Shown piece after piece: positions 22,241 to 33,242 of a stretch of DNA of 64,000 nucleotides. The notes below the pieces were generated by a model, which was not told where the DNA came from, ran no database searches, and worked only from the letters and a program-made list of their open reading frames with translations. This DNA comes from Spirometra erinaceieuropaei (Eukaryota; Platyhelminthes; Cestoda; Diphyllobothriidea; Diphyllobothriidae), in NCBI GenBank assembly GCA_902702965.1, contig CACRXP010000140.1, positions 995,450-1,059,449 on the forward strand, in the 5' to 3' direction. Position numbers and translations under genes: made by a program. The stretch's first letter is position 1. Every line of letters begins with the position of its first letter.

Positions 22241-23972
22241 TTTCACTGGCAACCTGTATTTTGAGAGGTTAACGATTCTAGTTCCCCACCGCGCCAAGAA
22301 GTGTTGAGTTGTTTTTCTACACGCCAAGATGCTGGCTCACAAGGCTAGATCCCACAGGCTGTATACTGTGGCACATTCTGTATTGTCTCTGCTTGGGATG
22401 GAAAGTGGTCGGATTACTTGGCTTAAAATTCTCCCGCGAGTTTATGTTTAGAGAATCAATCGTTGGGAAAACGAAACAGTATGGCACGTTGGATTCGAGG
22501 TATTTTGTTAATTCTTAATGTCAAGTAATATATAAGTTTAGTAGAGATCACCCGAGTGTGACTCAAAATTTCTGAACAAGTCCATAATTCTGGACGGCAG
22601 TAAAGACGGATTGGCATTATCGAATGTCCTGTAGAGTAACCGGTAGAGTCAAACGTATGCTCCTTTAAAGAAAATTCAAACGACGGCACCTTTATTTCAA
22701 AATCCTTGTTTTACTTCAGGGTGTCTTACTGCTCCCCCTACTTTTTAAGAGTAGTGCGGCGATGCGGACAGAGTGACCAAAAATACGCTAACAGTTAAGC
22801 AGCACGATTTGTACAGCCTTCATTTGATTTCACTCAGCGACGTTTAACCATGACTTTTCTTCCGTCATGTCCATGGATAAGACTAGGTTGGTTGACCAGA
22901 AGTCCAGGGCGTTAGTTATTTTTTAAGAGGTGCGCCGTCAACTGTAAAAGTAAACAAATCATTTGGGTCCCCAAAAGAATGATAACGTACTTTGATGATG
23001 TCATTTTACTATATTCTCCCAATTGCCCTAGGATTGGTTAAAATATCCTTTGGAAATTCCTTTTGGATGTAAAATTTAGATTGTCATCATATATCCACAA
23101 TTGCAATGCCTTTCTCTCTTTAGTCTCCTCCTATCTAGCTCCATCAACTTCATCCTTCCTTTTATATCATCTTCCCCATTTATCATAACTGCCATCAACA
23201 GTATCACCCTTACGCTCTTCTACGTAGTTATTTTCTCCCGACACTTCCTGCCCCTTTTATCTTCTTGGGGCTAATTTTATGCCTTTGGCATCGGTAAAAG
23301 TGCAGATATTATAATCGTTTTTCACGCAGAACACCGCGTTAATTGAAGACTGTTTATGACATATTTTTTGCAAGTGCCCCGTATGCTGAAATTCACCATT
23401 AATTCTGGATAAAGTCAATATGTGCTACGTTAATGGGCTGGGCCGTAGCATTTGAGAGGTAGTTTTTAGTAGAATATTTTGCATGAATAAGATTACTAGA
23501 CCGGTTTTCATAGAACTTAACCCCATTTGGTGCCTTGCGGTTTCGATTTCAGTAGACCCCCAGCTACCTGTTGAACACTAGTTCAGACAGTAGTCTAAAA
23601 ATTTCCCTTTCTCGTATTCTACAAAATGTCTTTCTTAATGTCCACTTCGAAAAAATACATCACCTTTGAAATGTATACGCCAGCAAAGCGTTTCGGATTG
23701 TCAGAGATGTCCACCAGTGCCTGTAATTCTTAAGCACGACTGAAAAATTCTCGTACGTTTTGGGTAAGCAGTGTGAGTAAGCATACAAAATGCAATCCGT
23801 TATCATTTTCAGATGCATTGAAGAAAACTCTAACATTCACTGATCACGACGATAGTACTTATGCACATTTAGAGAACCTATTTCGGTTGGACTTGGTAAT
23901 AAGTGCCCTACTCCCTACTACAGGCTGCCTTGCGCTGAATTCAAGAGGGCGACACCTATCCTCATGTCCTAA
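22241..23972. other. no recognisable gene
   Basis: Unassigned DNA between two telomere-like tracts. The small frames at 22309-22518 (plus) and 22456-22689 (minus) overlap on opposite strands and have no domain. Confidence 0.4.
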
Positions 23973-24075
23973 CTATAGCCGTCCTGGCACAAACCCTAAC
24001 CTTGGACCCGGTCAAAATCCTCTAAATACTAACCTTGATCCTAGCAATAGTCCTAGTTCTAACCCTAGCCCACTG
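23973..24075 (-). repeat. second degenerate CCCTAA tract
   Basis: CACAAACCCTAACCTTGGAC, CTAAATACTAACCTTGATCC and TTCTAACCCTAGCC lie about 1.8 kb from the first tract in the same orientation. The 137-codon plus frame 23773-24186 crosses it; its Asn/Pro/Ser-rich stretch is a translation of the repeat and is not called as a gene. Confidence 0.5.
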
Positions 24076-24186
24076 TGCCCAGACTTCATTTGGTTAAAAA
24101 ATATCTTTTTTCATGTAAGCCATTCAAACTATGCAACTTTTCATAAGGATTGCGATTTGTACGTGGTAGGAATTTCTGGCAAATAA

Positions 24187-26214
24187 GCAGATACTAGAGC
24201 AACTGAATGATTATGCAAACTTCCAAAAATTGATTGTAATTAGTGACCCAGTCAATTGTAAAGAATTCTTTCTAAAAAGTAAATAGAAAAAACAGAGCAA
24301 CTGAAAGTAAGATGCTTAAAAGAAAAGGATCGCTTGTATTCTTAGTTTAAAATTTCTACTAGTTCGAACGTCGTTGTCAACGATGTCCACTGTATGCTCC
24401 ACGGCAAGGTGAAAGCAGGCATGGCGGCTTGCACGTAGATTAGTTTATGGTGTGTGGACTTGCGTAGCGTCGAACGCACTCTCTCCTCCTCCACCCGCAC
24501 CTGAGGCCGATATCAAGGCATAGTCAAGAGGACCGGAGGCAGGAAAAGGTGCAGGTCGCTGGCGCGGTCGGACCCGCACCTAGGCGTGCTACCACACCCC
24601 CTGGTCCACAACAAACACTTGACCAGGATTTTAGCTAGCAAAAAACATGGGTCAAAAAGCAAAGGATAGCACAATTCACCAGGCATCTACGCACACAACC
24701 TGCATACCTAACGAGAGCGCAAATGCATCCACCGGTAGGGAACCAGGTGCAAGAGAACTGCCGGTGCACACATGACTGCGAACGCCATAGTAGACGCTCA
24801 TACAAATACACACAACTGGTCAAACCGCGTGGTTTAAACATCTACTCCAAAGAAGACATGGCATTTCATTTAGCGGGCAAGGAGCATTACGCTGTTTGTA
24901 CATAGTTGCTGCGAGATACTATCATAACAGTAGAAGTAAGTAAGTAAGTAGGTAAGCAAGGCTAATAGTCCTTTCTATTGGTGTGATTAATACAGACGAC
25001 TAAATTTGCTGTCATCTTCCTTAATCAAAATAGATCATTCGGAAGAATAATTGAATTAAGAACATAGGCACCTAGTCCCATGGATACTTTCGGTTAAATA
25101 TGGCTTCCCGCAAAATGACTGTTTTGAGAGAACTATCTTATTCGTGAGTGGCATTTAAAAATAGGCTGTGTTCCTGATGGCAGACTACGGTATCAAGGAG
25201 GTCAAGTTGGTATGTTGAGATTATGCTTCAACTTATGCGGTGAAAATAGTAAGTTAGACTACTGAATGTCATCTTAAAAATATTAAATTTAATTGTTCAC
25301 GACGAAACGGATGGCGTGCTATCAGCATCAGTACACAATTAAATCGCCTTCACAGCGTATGGTGACTGCGCTATCTCGCGAAATGTCACGAATTTCGCAT
25401 GGAGGTCTCTGTAATTTGGAGCATTTTTTCCCCGTACGACGTCGAAGCAAGCGTGTAAAGTCGAATTTATAGGTACCAACAAATTGCGCGACAGCTCATC
25501 AGCTGCGTCCTAACGTTTCATAGCGTAAAAGCGAATGAGAATAATACAACAGTTTGAATTTCTGCAGAAAATCGATGCCAAACATCAAATTCATGATTTA
25601 GGGTAATGCAGACTAATCAATAAATTTAATAACTAAAACCCGACATGGGAAAGATAGTGGCAAAATTCAATAAGCGAAAAGGAAGAGGACGATTTGAAAA
25701 TCAAGAAGCTAGAGGTTATTATGGCAAAGTTAGGCTGACCACCTTCTAGTAGTGTACATAGCTCTGGTCTGTAACGCAAAATCTGTCCATGCTGGGTTCC
25801 CCAAAGTTTTACAACGACAAAGAAAGAGTCTTTTTCAACAGGAAGACGATGCTTGGTGTATGAGCAAATACGTACTTAACCGGAATTAATTACCACCACG
25901 GAGAACTAAAATTTCAAAAAACGACTGCAATACAAATCAGAAAACTTCGGTTAAATATACGCAGTATAGTACTGGCAGAAATAACAACAAGCAGTACTTT
26001 GTCAGAGAAGGACGTAGTCAGGATGTCTATGGTATTTTTTCATTGTAATACTTAATTACGAAATTAAGATTTCTTGCATTGGACGGGTCTTTCATGTCGT
26101 GTGCTATTTTAATGTAAAAAATTCCGGGAAATATTTTTAGTAGGCTTAAAATCTGATCTGTTGGCGAGGATAAAAATGGTTCTGCGGCCGCAGACGAAGA
26201 GTCAAGTTTGTCAA
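24187..26214. other. unassigned DNA with an (AAGT)n tract
   Basis: A GC-rich stretch at 24480-24610 (CCTCCACCCGCACCTGAGGC) contrasts with AT-rich flanks. A short AAGT microsatellite is at 24935-24957. Opposite-strand frames at 24635-24905 have no domain. Confidence 0.4.
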
Positions 26215-26400
26215 TAGAAGCGAAGAGACGAGTCCCAGGAAGCAGTCGGGATGAAGAAAACACGATCGCTGGGACAAGAGCTTTATCCGTCTGACGTTTA
26301 GGATTCCTGTTCGAACCCATCATCAGTGACCAAATCAGATACGGATGGTTCCTGCAAAAGGGGCTGCAGTATTTATAGGATGCAGTCGCCATGCCACCGT
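26215..26400 (-). repeat. PLE-C terminal repeat, inverted copy
   Basis: The minus strand encodes MATASYKYCSPFCRNHPYL and NPKRQTDKALVPAIVFSSS, nearly the same as the plus-strand repeat at 27305-27475 (MATASYKYCSPFCVNHPYL, NPKRQTNKALVPAIVFPSG). The two repeats face opposite ways around the coding part. PLEs are known for terminal repeats in direct or inverted arrangement. Confidence 0.75.
26283..26333 (-). ncRNA. decayed hammerhead-like motif, inverted PLE-C repeat
   Basis: The minus strand reads GTCA, CTGATGA, T, GGGTTC, loop GAACAG, GAATCC, TAAACGTC, AGAC. Stem II keeps six pairs (one G-U). The GAAA box is now TAAA and the first stem I pair is A-A, so it is unlikely to cleave. It is a diverged twin of the motif at 27378-27426. 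Confidence 0.45.
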
Positions 26401-26536
26401 GGCAACCCCATTTTCCAAGGATCGTTGTACTTGGTGTTTTGATTGTTTACTAGTCGAACAGCAACTACCCAATCAGCCACAAACGCAGTTGTGTAATGAC
26501 GCTCTATCGGCTTGTCGAAATGCACTGCAGTTAGCC

Positions 26537-27124
26537 GGAAGACAAGATTGCCGAGCTACAATACCTCCGACGGCTCTTGAAAGCCAATGGCTACCCGCGA
26601 AACTCCGTCAACCGGTGCTTACTAAAAAGGGACAAAAGGCCAAATCGCACGGACCCAAAATTTTGGCGAGCGCTTCCGTATGTCAAGAACGTTTCGGAAG
26701 CTGTCGGCCGCGTTCTGGCAGCATTTTGGGTTGGAGTTGCACACAGGCTGGAGGCAACCATCAGGCGTCAGGCAATGAACTCGAAAGGCCCGCTGCCACG
26801 GCAAGAAAGTCTGGAGTCGTTTATCGGATCTGGTGCAGTTGCAGACAAAGCAACTTCGTCGGAGAAACCGGAAGACAGTTCCGAACGCGAATGGCGGAAG
26901 ACGCTGCAGCCGCGCAGAGAAATGACGTCAGCTCTTATGTTGTGGCTCATTCGAAGAGATCTGGCCGCACATTTAAATTCGACGAGGCCGAAATTCTCGC
27001 TAGGGGTGACAACCGCATGAGCCGCGAATTGCATGAGTCACGGCTCACTGGCCCCTAGTCCATCAACTAGTGCAACGACCTTCCCCTTCCATATTCCGTG
27101 CTAAGACCTCGCCTGGGCGGAGTA
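26537..27124 (+). pseudogene. Penelope-like element (PLE-C), RT tail and GIY-YIG domain
   Basis: The first frame (from about 26543) gives EDKIAELQYLRRLLKANGYP, DPKFWRALPYVKNVSEAVGR and VAHRLEATIRRQAM, the PLE segment between RT and nuclease. A one-base shift at about 26805-26812 moves to the frame GVVYRIWCSCRQSNFVGETG, the GIY-YIG core, followed by DVSSYVVAHSKRSGRTFKFD and EAEILARGDNRMSRELHES. Two TAG stops at 27056 and 27068 interrupt LTGP-SIN-CNDL, where family members have Gln and Lys. After that the frame reopens as PYSVLRPRLGGVIRHAG and runs on into the terminal repeat. The RT palm is missing. The copy is inactive but its nuclease region is well preserved. Confidence 0.9.
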
Positions 27125-27304
27125 ATTAGACACGCGGGGATCGCACAGGCGAGCACTGAGCCCAACGCCAAGGTCAGTGGGTCAGATGGTCGAGCAATAA
27201 TCCCACCAGCATTTTACACACGTGATGAATTTGCAGCAATCAACGACGCGAATTTCGACCATCAAACAATCATCACACCAAGTTCAACGGTCCCTGGTAA
27301 AGTG

Positions 27305-27475
27305 AGGAGCCACGGTGGCATGGCGACTGCATCCTATAAATACTGCAGCCCCTTTTGCGTGAACCACCCGTATCTGCTTTTGTCTCTGACAATGGATTCG
27401 AGCAGGAATCCGAAACGCCAGACGAATAAAGCACTTGTCCCAGCGATCGTGTTTCCTTCTGGCCGAAGAGTCTGC
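27305..27475 (+). repeat. PLE-C terminal repeat, direct copy
   Basis: It is a mirror of 26215-26400 on the opposite strand, sharing CTGCATCCTATAAATACTGC and AAGCACTTGTCCCAGCGATC-type blocks. The coding frame of the element continues through it (open 27098-27541). It contains the better-preserved hammerhead-like motif. Confidence 0.75.
27378..27426 (+). ncRNA. hammerhead-ribozyme-like motif (type I) in PLE-C
   Basis: In order: stem I strand TTTTGTCT (27378-27385), core CTGACAA (27386-27392), one extra T, stem II GGATTC (27394-27399), loop GAGCAG, GAATCC (27406-27411), GAAA (27412-27415), CGCC, and stem I partner AGACGAA (27420-27426). Stem I pairs seven bases (one G-U) and stem II six. Against the consensus CUGANGA and GUC, this copy has A for G at core position 8 and GCC for GUC at the cleavage site, so it is probably inactive. 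Hammerhead ribozymes in PLE terminal repeats are published; the fit here is by eye. The extra base before stem II is atypical. Confidence 0.6.
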
Positions 27476-27799
27476 GTGTTGTCTAAGAATTTAGGTTATA
27501 ATTCTAAATGTTTTCTATGCCATGCGTCTTTCAAACGATAAAAAGGGACATTAACATCTAAAATTATTGTCTTCAGTTGTCATCATTGAATGGCGTTGTA
27601 GCCGAAAACATCCCTTGTTTTTGATGATGCTCGTTGTTGACCGCCGGAATTGCCGCTCCCCAAATTTTATGGTCACTTAAAAAACTAACTGTCGGAGTCG
27701 GCGCAGTGTGCACTTTTGGAAAGCTTTTCCCATACAGGACCACCTGAGTCAACTTCGTAGGCCTATGTAAACATATGACCTCATTAGAGATTTAGATGC
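27476..27799. other. spacer between PLE-C and the paired-domain ORF
   Basis: No domain or repeat recognised. TTAAAATAATAAGC lies just downstream of the minus-strand ORF end, but no clear polyadenylation signal was seen. Confidence 0.4.
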
Positions 27800-28192
27800 T
27801 CATTCTGGATGAGAGTCTGTGCTTAAAATAATAAGCAGCAAAGAGAAATGTTCTCTTGCCAATTTCCAACTGAAAAGCGGTTTAATCATAGCTTCTTGTT
27901 TATGGGAATGAAGTTCCTTAAGCCTTTTAATGATTAAGTTCACAGTGGACATCGGCAAATGCTCTGTACGAAAGGTCTCAGTGGGCTCAATGAGTCGTTT
28001 CGGACAGCCCTGGTTGTGTATAGGTCTAGTTCTATTATCAATGGTTCGCCAGAGGCTGACTTTACTGGTATTAAACATATTGGCTAATGACTCATGCAGC
28101 ACCCCTTTGGTTGCTAAATCCAGTATCCATTCGCACACGACCGTAGATGGGAATGGACCCTTATCGCAAAAGGCGCCACAAAATGAATGCAT
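27800..28192 (-). CDS. divergent paired-domain-like protein (130 codons)
   Basis: An uninterrupted minus-strand frame. Residues about 3-30 read FCGAFCDKGPFPSTVVCEWI then LDLATKGVLHESLANMFNTS, following the paired-domain pattern GG-FVNGRPLP-VR--IV-LA--GVRPCDISR-L-VS. Next, KVSLWRTIDNRTRPIHNQG and CPKRL match the third PAI helix and the GSIRPG-IGGSKP linker. A RED-like part follows (VNLIIKRLKELHSHKQEAMI then PLFSWKLAREHF, compare LFAWEIRDRLL). It therefore appears to carry both helix-turn-helix halves, DNA-binding in PAX proteins and related to Tc1-type transposase N-termini. No homeodomain was found. The frame is open upstream to about 28231, where GAAGAG/GTAAGT looks like a splice donor. It could be a PAX-derived gene, an exon, or a domesticated or relic transposase head. 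Confidence 0.55.
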   Translation of the reverse strand: MHSFCGAFCDKGPFPSTVVCEWILDLATKGVLHESLANMFNTSKVSLWRTIDNRTRPIHNQGCPKRLIEPTETFRTEHLPMSTVNLIIKRLKELHSHKQEAMIKPLFSWKLAREHFSLLLIILSTDSHPE

Positions 28193-31100
28193 GTTGCTGG
28201 CACTCCTCGTGCATTTACTTACCTCTTCCAGTTTTCACTATGGCAAAGCAATGCACTGTAAAACAAGTTCGTTAGTGAGTTAAGTGGCAGAACGTCGTAT
28301 AAATGAAAAACAGAATGTGTACAGCTGAGTTCGCCCCTTGTTTCTCGAAACCAGCGCGGCTTTTTTCACCTGATTCCACCTGATTTAATGGACACATTCG
28401 GTTTTTCGGTTTTCGGAGGCACTTGATTAAACTTTTCTGGCATATTTTAGTGCTCTATTATTACACAATGCGCAAACAAGAGGTTTTGGACTGTGATATT
28501 CACTAGAGTAGAAGACTACGTGGATGTTATGAACCGTCGGATTTTTTGGTCATGTGAACATATTATAGTCTTCTCCACTTAGAGTGACTTGGAGTTATTT
28601 TTTTGGAATACCACAAAACGGGAGCGAATAAAAACCTCCTTTGTATGTCATACAATCGTCGTGCTTTAAGTAAACGTGTCCAATTCCTAGAGGGTTTCCA
28701 CGAAGACTTTGGTTGTGACACTGTGGAATTGTAGTTTTTCGCTCACAGCAATCAGCATTTTTGACTTAACGGTTGTCTGACAAAATACACTAACTATATA
28801 TCCGTAGTAGTGTGTAGTAGCAGTGTAAAATGGCATATTTGAATGCATCCAGACCAAAGGAGATTTAAGAAATTCATTATACCAAACAATTTTACAAAGT
28901 CATTTTTCAAGTTGTTTGTTGAAAATGACGACGCCGTTGAGAGGGTACATGCACAAGTATTATAAATACAAGAAATGGTCAAGAAAGGCCTGACTATTGA
29001 CGAATAATAAATATCTAATTTAGCAGATAATTTTATTTTGAGGTACATATAGATATCGTTATGTGAAATGAAGATGATTTAAGGGAATTTCCACGAGAGA
29101 AAAATGTCTATGTTGTCGGTTGAACTGTCAAATTTACCGGATAAAATCGCCTTTTTCAAAGAGCAATGTAACAACTTTGTCCTTGCAAAAAGACATAAAA
29201 TTCGGGCTGATCTAATATCTTAGTTAATGAAAAATATCGAAAACAAAAGTGGTGGCAGTCCTTATGCTAGACTTGGCGTCAAAGACTACGGAAAATAAAG
29301 CAGGTCGTTTTTTCAAAGAATTTATATAAAATCGAATATTGCGAAACCTAAAATGAAGTGCTGTAAGAGCAAAAACACTTACTGAGGCAGCTGACATTTT
29401 GTGAACTTTCGGCGTTAAAATAAAAAGAGGGCGTTGAACACTCGTGTGACATTCGAAATGAAGTCGGAGCCGCAATGCAGGGCTCTAAGTAGATGCAAAT
29501 TTTACACAGCAGCTTTTCCGAGTAAATCGTTTCTCAAATATCAGTCGCTCGATTTTCTAATTACATGCCTAAGTCAGATAAAGCTTTCTGGTTTCCCGTG
29601 TTAGAAAATTTTAGGGAACAAAACCACTATTTTGTCCTAAAGTCTGAAAATTTAATTCTTCGCGGGTTGTGATTTACGACCACAAACTAAATGCGGCAGG
29701 GCGTTTAGCACAGAAAGTTTAAAGTTCTTTCGGTATCCGGCCGTCGAGATAGCAGTTTCAAAACATGCGACGCATTTGTCTTGAGAAAGATTGCACCTAC
29801 TGATCTAGGAAAACGTTGTTTGCTTTTTTAGAACCATTTTCATATCCAGACAGGTCCATTAGGATGAAAAATACGAGGGAAAGTGCATCTACAATCAGAT
29901 ATCCAGGTATCAAGTAAGATAAAGTCTGAAGAGATTGCTACCGTACACTTGAAAAGCTGTGCTGCGTAGACTTTGTCAGTTTTTTTACGGGGATCTTTTT
30001 GCAGTAGTACATAATTTTAGCGCTCCCTTTTAAAATGTCCCACCAAATACTTGCCGAATAGCAACGCTGGAAATGGCACACATTATGTTCCTTTTCATGA
30101 CATCCTTCATAGTTTGAGAGTGACTTACATGGGCCCAGAGCTTTATTCACCGAACTTGACATCCACGGATGCAAAGCGTTATCATGGCCTTACCTTTCTA
30201 ATTTACACTGCAACCCTCCGTGCCAGTGTTTTTCATAATGTTCCGCTGGAATTATTGAAACCCCACAGTTCTTTTCATCCGCTGAAGGTGGCTACCAAAG
30301 ACTCCCCTGTAAAAATTGCCGATTATCAAATTTCATTTTAATGTGAAGCCTCAAAACCCGTGTATATTTAGCAACGTGGCCAATGCATTAAATTAGCAAG
30401 CTATAAGAGTTAATTCCTGGGAGCCGTGAACTGTCGGAAAATGTACATTTGTAGCCATTTTGACCTGCATTTAACAGCTCCGAGAGCAGTCATTGACGTT
30501 ATTTGAAGCCAAGCCTCCAGATAACGAATTCCAGTGTTAGCAATGCCTGTGCAGTCACTTAATGTCAAGCGTGAGACGGACTTACGGACTCTACGTGGGC
30601 TCTGTTTCGGGTTTTCAGAAAGCTGAGATGACCGCTAAGTCCAGATCGAGTTTCGAATCCAGGTTACGCGTGACCATTCTGGTAATTTGGTAAGCGCTGC
30701 CATTTAAGGGTTAGCTACCCAGATGTTTCTGAGGCCCCATGCGATTTAACATGACCGTGAATTCGGCAAAGTAACGGCGTTGTCCAAATATTTAATACCT
30801 GTCCATTTGTTGGAGATGTGCTGTCTTCTATTTCAACAATGTTGAAAAATGGAACGGGATTCGCAAAATATTGTGTACAAACGCGTGAAAGATGTTTTTG
30901 TTCGACTCAGGATATAATGACTTAATAACTGCTAAATGATTACGAAATTGCCTACTGCTGTGTAGCTTAAGTTTCAGCTGATATTCCCCAGTGATGCTGG
31001 CTAGGTCCACATATTCAAAAATGTCCCTTTCAGAAGTAAGGAACTTGTGAGCTGCCTAGAGTTCAGAGTTTCAGAAACATGCTTAATTTCGGTGGATATT

Positions 31101-32601
31101 GACCAGTCTCTATCAAGCAGGAGGCCATTGGGGCTGACTGACAGTGATTTGTTCCGAAGTTTTAGTGCCCTTCCCCTCAGACTACATTGAAAAGCGAGTT
31201 TAAAATAGACTGCTTTACTTAATGTTAGCGACTATTTTCTGAAGAAATTAAGAAAAGTGCAATTCAGGGACTAGGCTGTCTACCAGAAAGCACACAGTAA
31301 ACGCCTGGGAATCCACTGGTGAGCCATGCTGGGGCAGACTATTAGCGAAACACGTTTCTGGACGCTTGGCAGGTGTCTGCACTATCAAGTATGGCATATT
31401 ATGTAATTCCAGTACATGCCACCGGCTGCCTCTTGGCAGTTTGTGAATATTACACGGTTATCCCACAGTAGCTGATGGATTTTTGGTCAAACATTCATAC
31501 TTAAATTCAGTCTAAGCATATGAGAATCGAATAGAGTAACTTACTCCAAGTTAGCGATTAATTTCTAAGGAAACAAAAAGGCTGCAATAGGAAGACAACG
31601 TGAGATGTAAAGTTCTTTTAATTTTACCTCTCAGTCAAACAAATTATTCTGAAGATCATATCTATGGTGTGGACGCTTAGGATTTCAACACAGGTGGCCT
31701 CTTTTGCTCCTTCTTGCAATGACAGTAAACTTTCTACATATTCATATGAATAAACGTAGCTTTGGTTTACCAATCGATTATTGGGGCCCTACGCTTTGAA
31801 AGCATGGCTGCCCTGATACTCCATAAGCATTTAGACTGCGATCAGTGCGCAGATCCGTGCGCTGTGCCAGCAAAGGTCTTCTGGGTTTGTCGATTTTACG
31901 AATGATGCGTTTAACCAGGACTCATTAAGCATTCCCTGAAATTTTTCCCCCAATAAAATGTTAACCCTGTTTTCAACTCTTTTCGTTGAAAGTGTTTTAG
32001 ATCTTTCCCTGTGTTGCATATTGATATTATTATAATCGGTCAAGAAAGGCATGTTACCCTTGACTCTTCCAGAATGGCTGATGCTCTGAGATCTACTTTT
32101 GACGGTAAATCGTCAAAGATTTTTTTCCGATTTTAATAACAACTGGTCTTACTGACTTTGAAGCTTAAGCTGAAAATGCATTGTTTCTAGTGCTAGATGC
32201 ACTCAAGCTGGCTGCACGAAGACCTCATTAGAAAAACAAACTGAAAGGACATAAATGCGCGTGTAGCATTTGATCACTTAAACGAAGGCTTCGTACCTAA
32301 GACTAACGGCAGTCATCAGACCCCAGAAGACTATATTAGAGATCCGTCCATGCTCTTTGGCAAAAAACATGCCATAATGTAATTCCAGTGACGGTCAAAT
32401 GGGTTTTGACTATATTTAACATAAAAACCGCGTCATTTTAAATGCAGCACTTTTGTTTATGATAAAAACCAAGGGCTTTAGTTTCAAGAATCAGTCTGTG
32501 AGGAGAAAGTGCGATCGCTAATTACGGATGCAATTGGGAATGCAATTACATCAAGCAAACAAGACTCTTGTTCTGTCGATGGCCCCTTAATCGTCCCTAC
32601 T
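28193..32601. other. 4.4 kb without a recognised gene or repeat
   Basis: AT-rich DNA with only short, domain-free frames (for example 28794-29048 and 29224-29475 minus, 30051-30341 plus). None of the window's repeat families was recognised in it, so it may be intron or unique intergenic DNA. Confidence 0.45.
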
Positions 32602-33242
32602 ATCGGTAGATACGTTAGCTCATGAAATGCGTTTTCGACTCGGAAAGATTACGTAAGGAGGGTTTAATATTAATTACTATGCGGCATTATCCCAAGATAT
32701 TTTCGTTTATGGGAAGTCATAAATCTCAATATTCTGTTAAGAGGAGATATATGGATTTCATAAGATTTAGCAGCAAATTTGACTCATACTGTAAATTTTA
32801 TAAACAATATTTATAACAGAAACACAAGGCTTTATTAACGAGTATTCCACGGTCTTAAAGTCTCCTGATTAAACTTTTTAAATCACAACTATACCCTTCC
32901 TTTAAGTATATAAATTGATAAAGGACTTACTTTCCTACCAAAATGAATAAAAGAGTGAATGCTTTTACGCATATTCTCTATGAAGTATATTAGAATTTGC
33001 GAGTGCTTCGAAATCAGTGAAAAAATTCATACTGCCTAGGTAGTCATTTTTAAGAAGGTGGATTTTCTGCTAGCAAACAGAAAGAAGTCCGTTCGAAGGT
33101 CGACATCCCGAAGTGACTGAAATATCGTAGAATGATGCTGCACAGCAATGAATATTACAACCCTACTTAAGTAATCTGTTCGAGCCGAAGAGACATTTTA
33201 AAATTTCGGTTAAAATCTCATGAGTTTGCGCATTTACTGTGT
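32602..33242. repeat. FB1 foldback element, short degenerate copy
   Basis: The left end ACGTTAGCTCATGAAATGCG lacks part of the usual first arm. The right end ATTTCGGTTAAAATCTCATG then TTGCGCATTTACTGT matches the GCTAACTCATGAAATG subfamily in reverse complement. At 640 bp it is about a third shorter than the full copies. Confidence 0.7.

Noticed and set aside
23773..24186. 137-codon ORF rich in Asn, Pro and Ser
   Set aside because: Its distinctive part is a translation of the degenerate CCCTAA tract.
25490..25505. CTGATGAG on the minus strand near 25.5 kb
   Set aside because: No stem II followed by GAAA.
27930..28283. 117-codon plus frame over the paired-domain ORF
   Set aside because: It is the antisense shadow of the minus-strand frame, which has a recognisable domain pattern.
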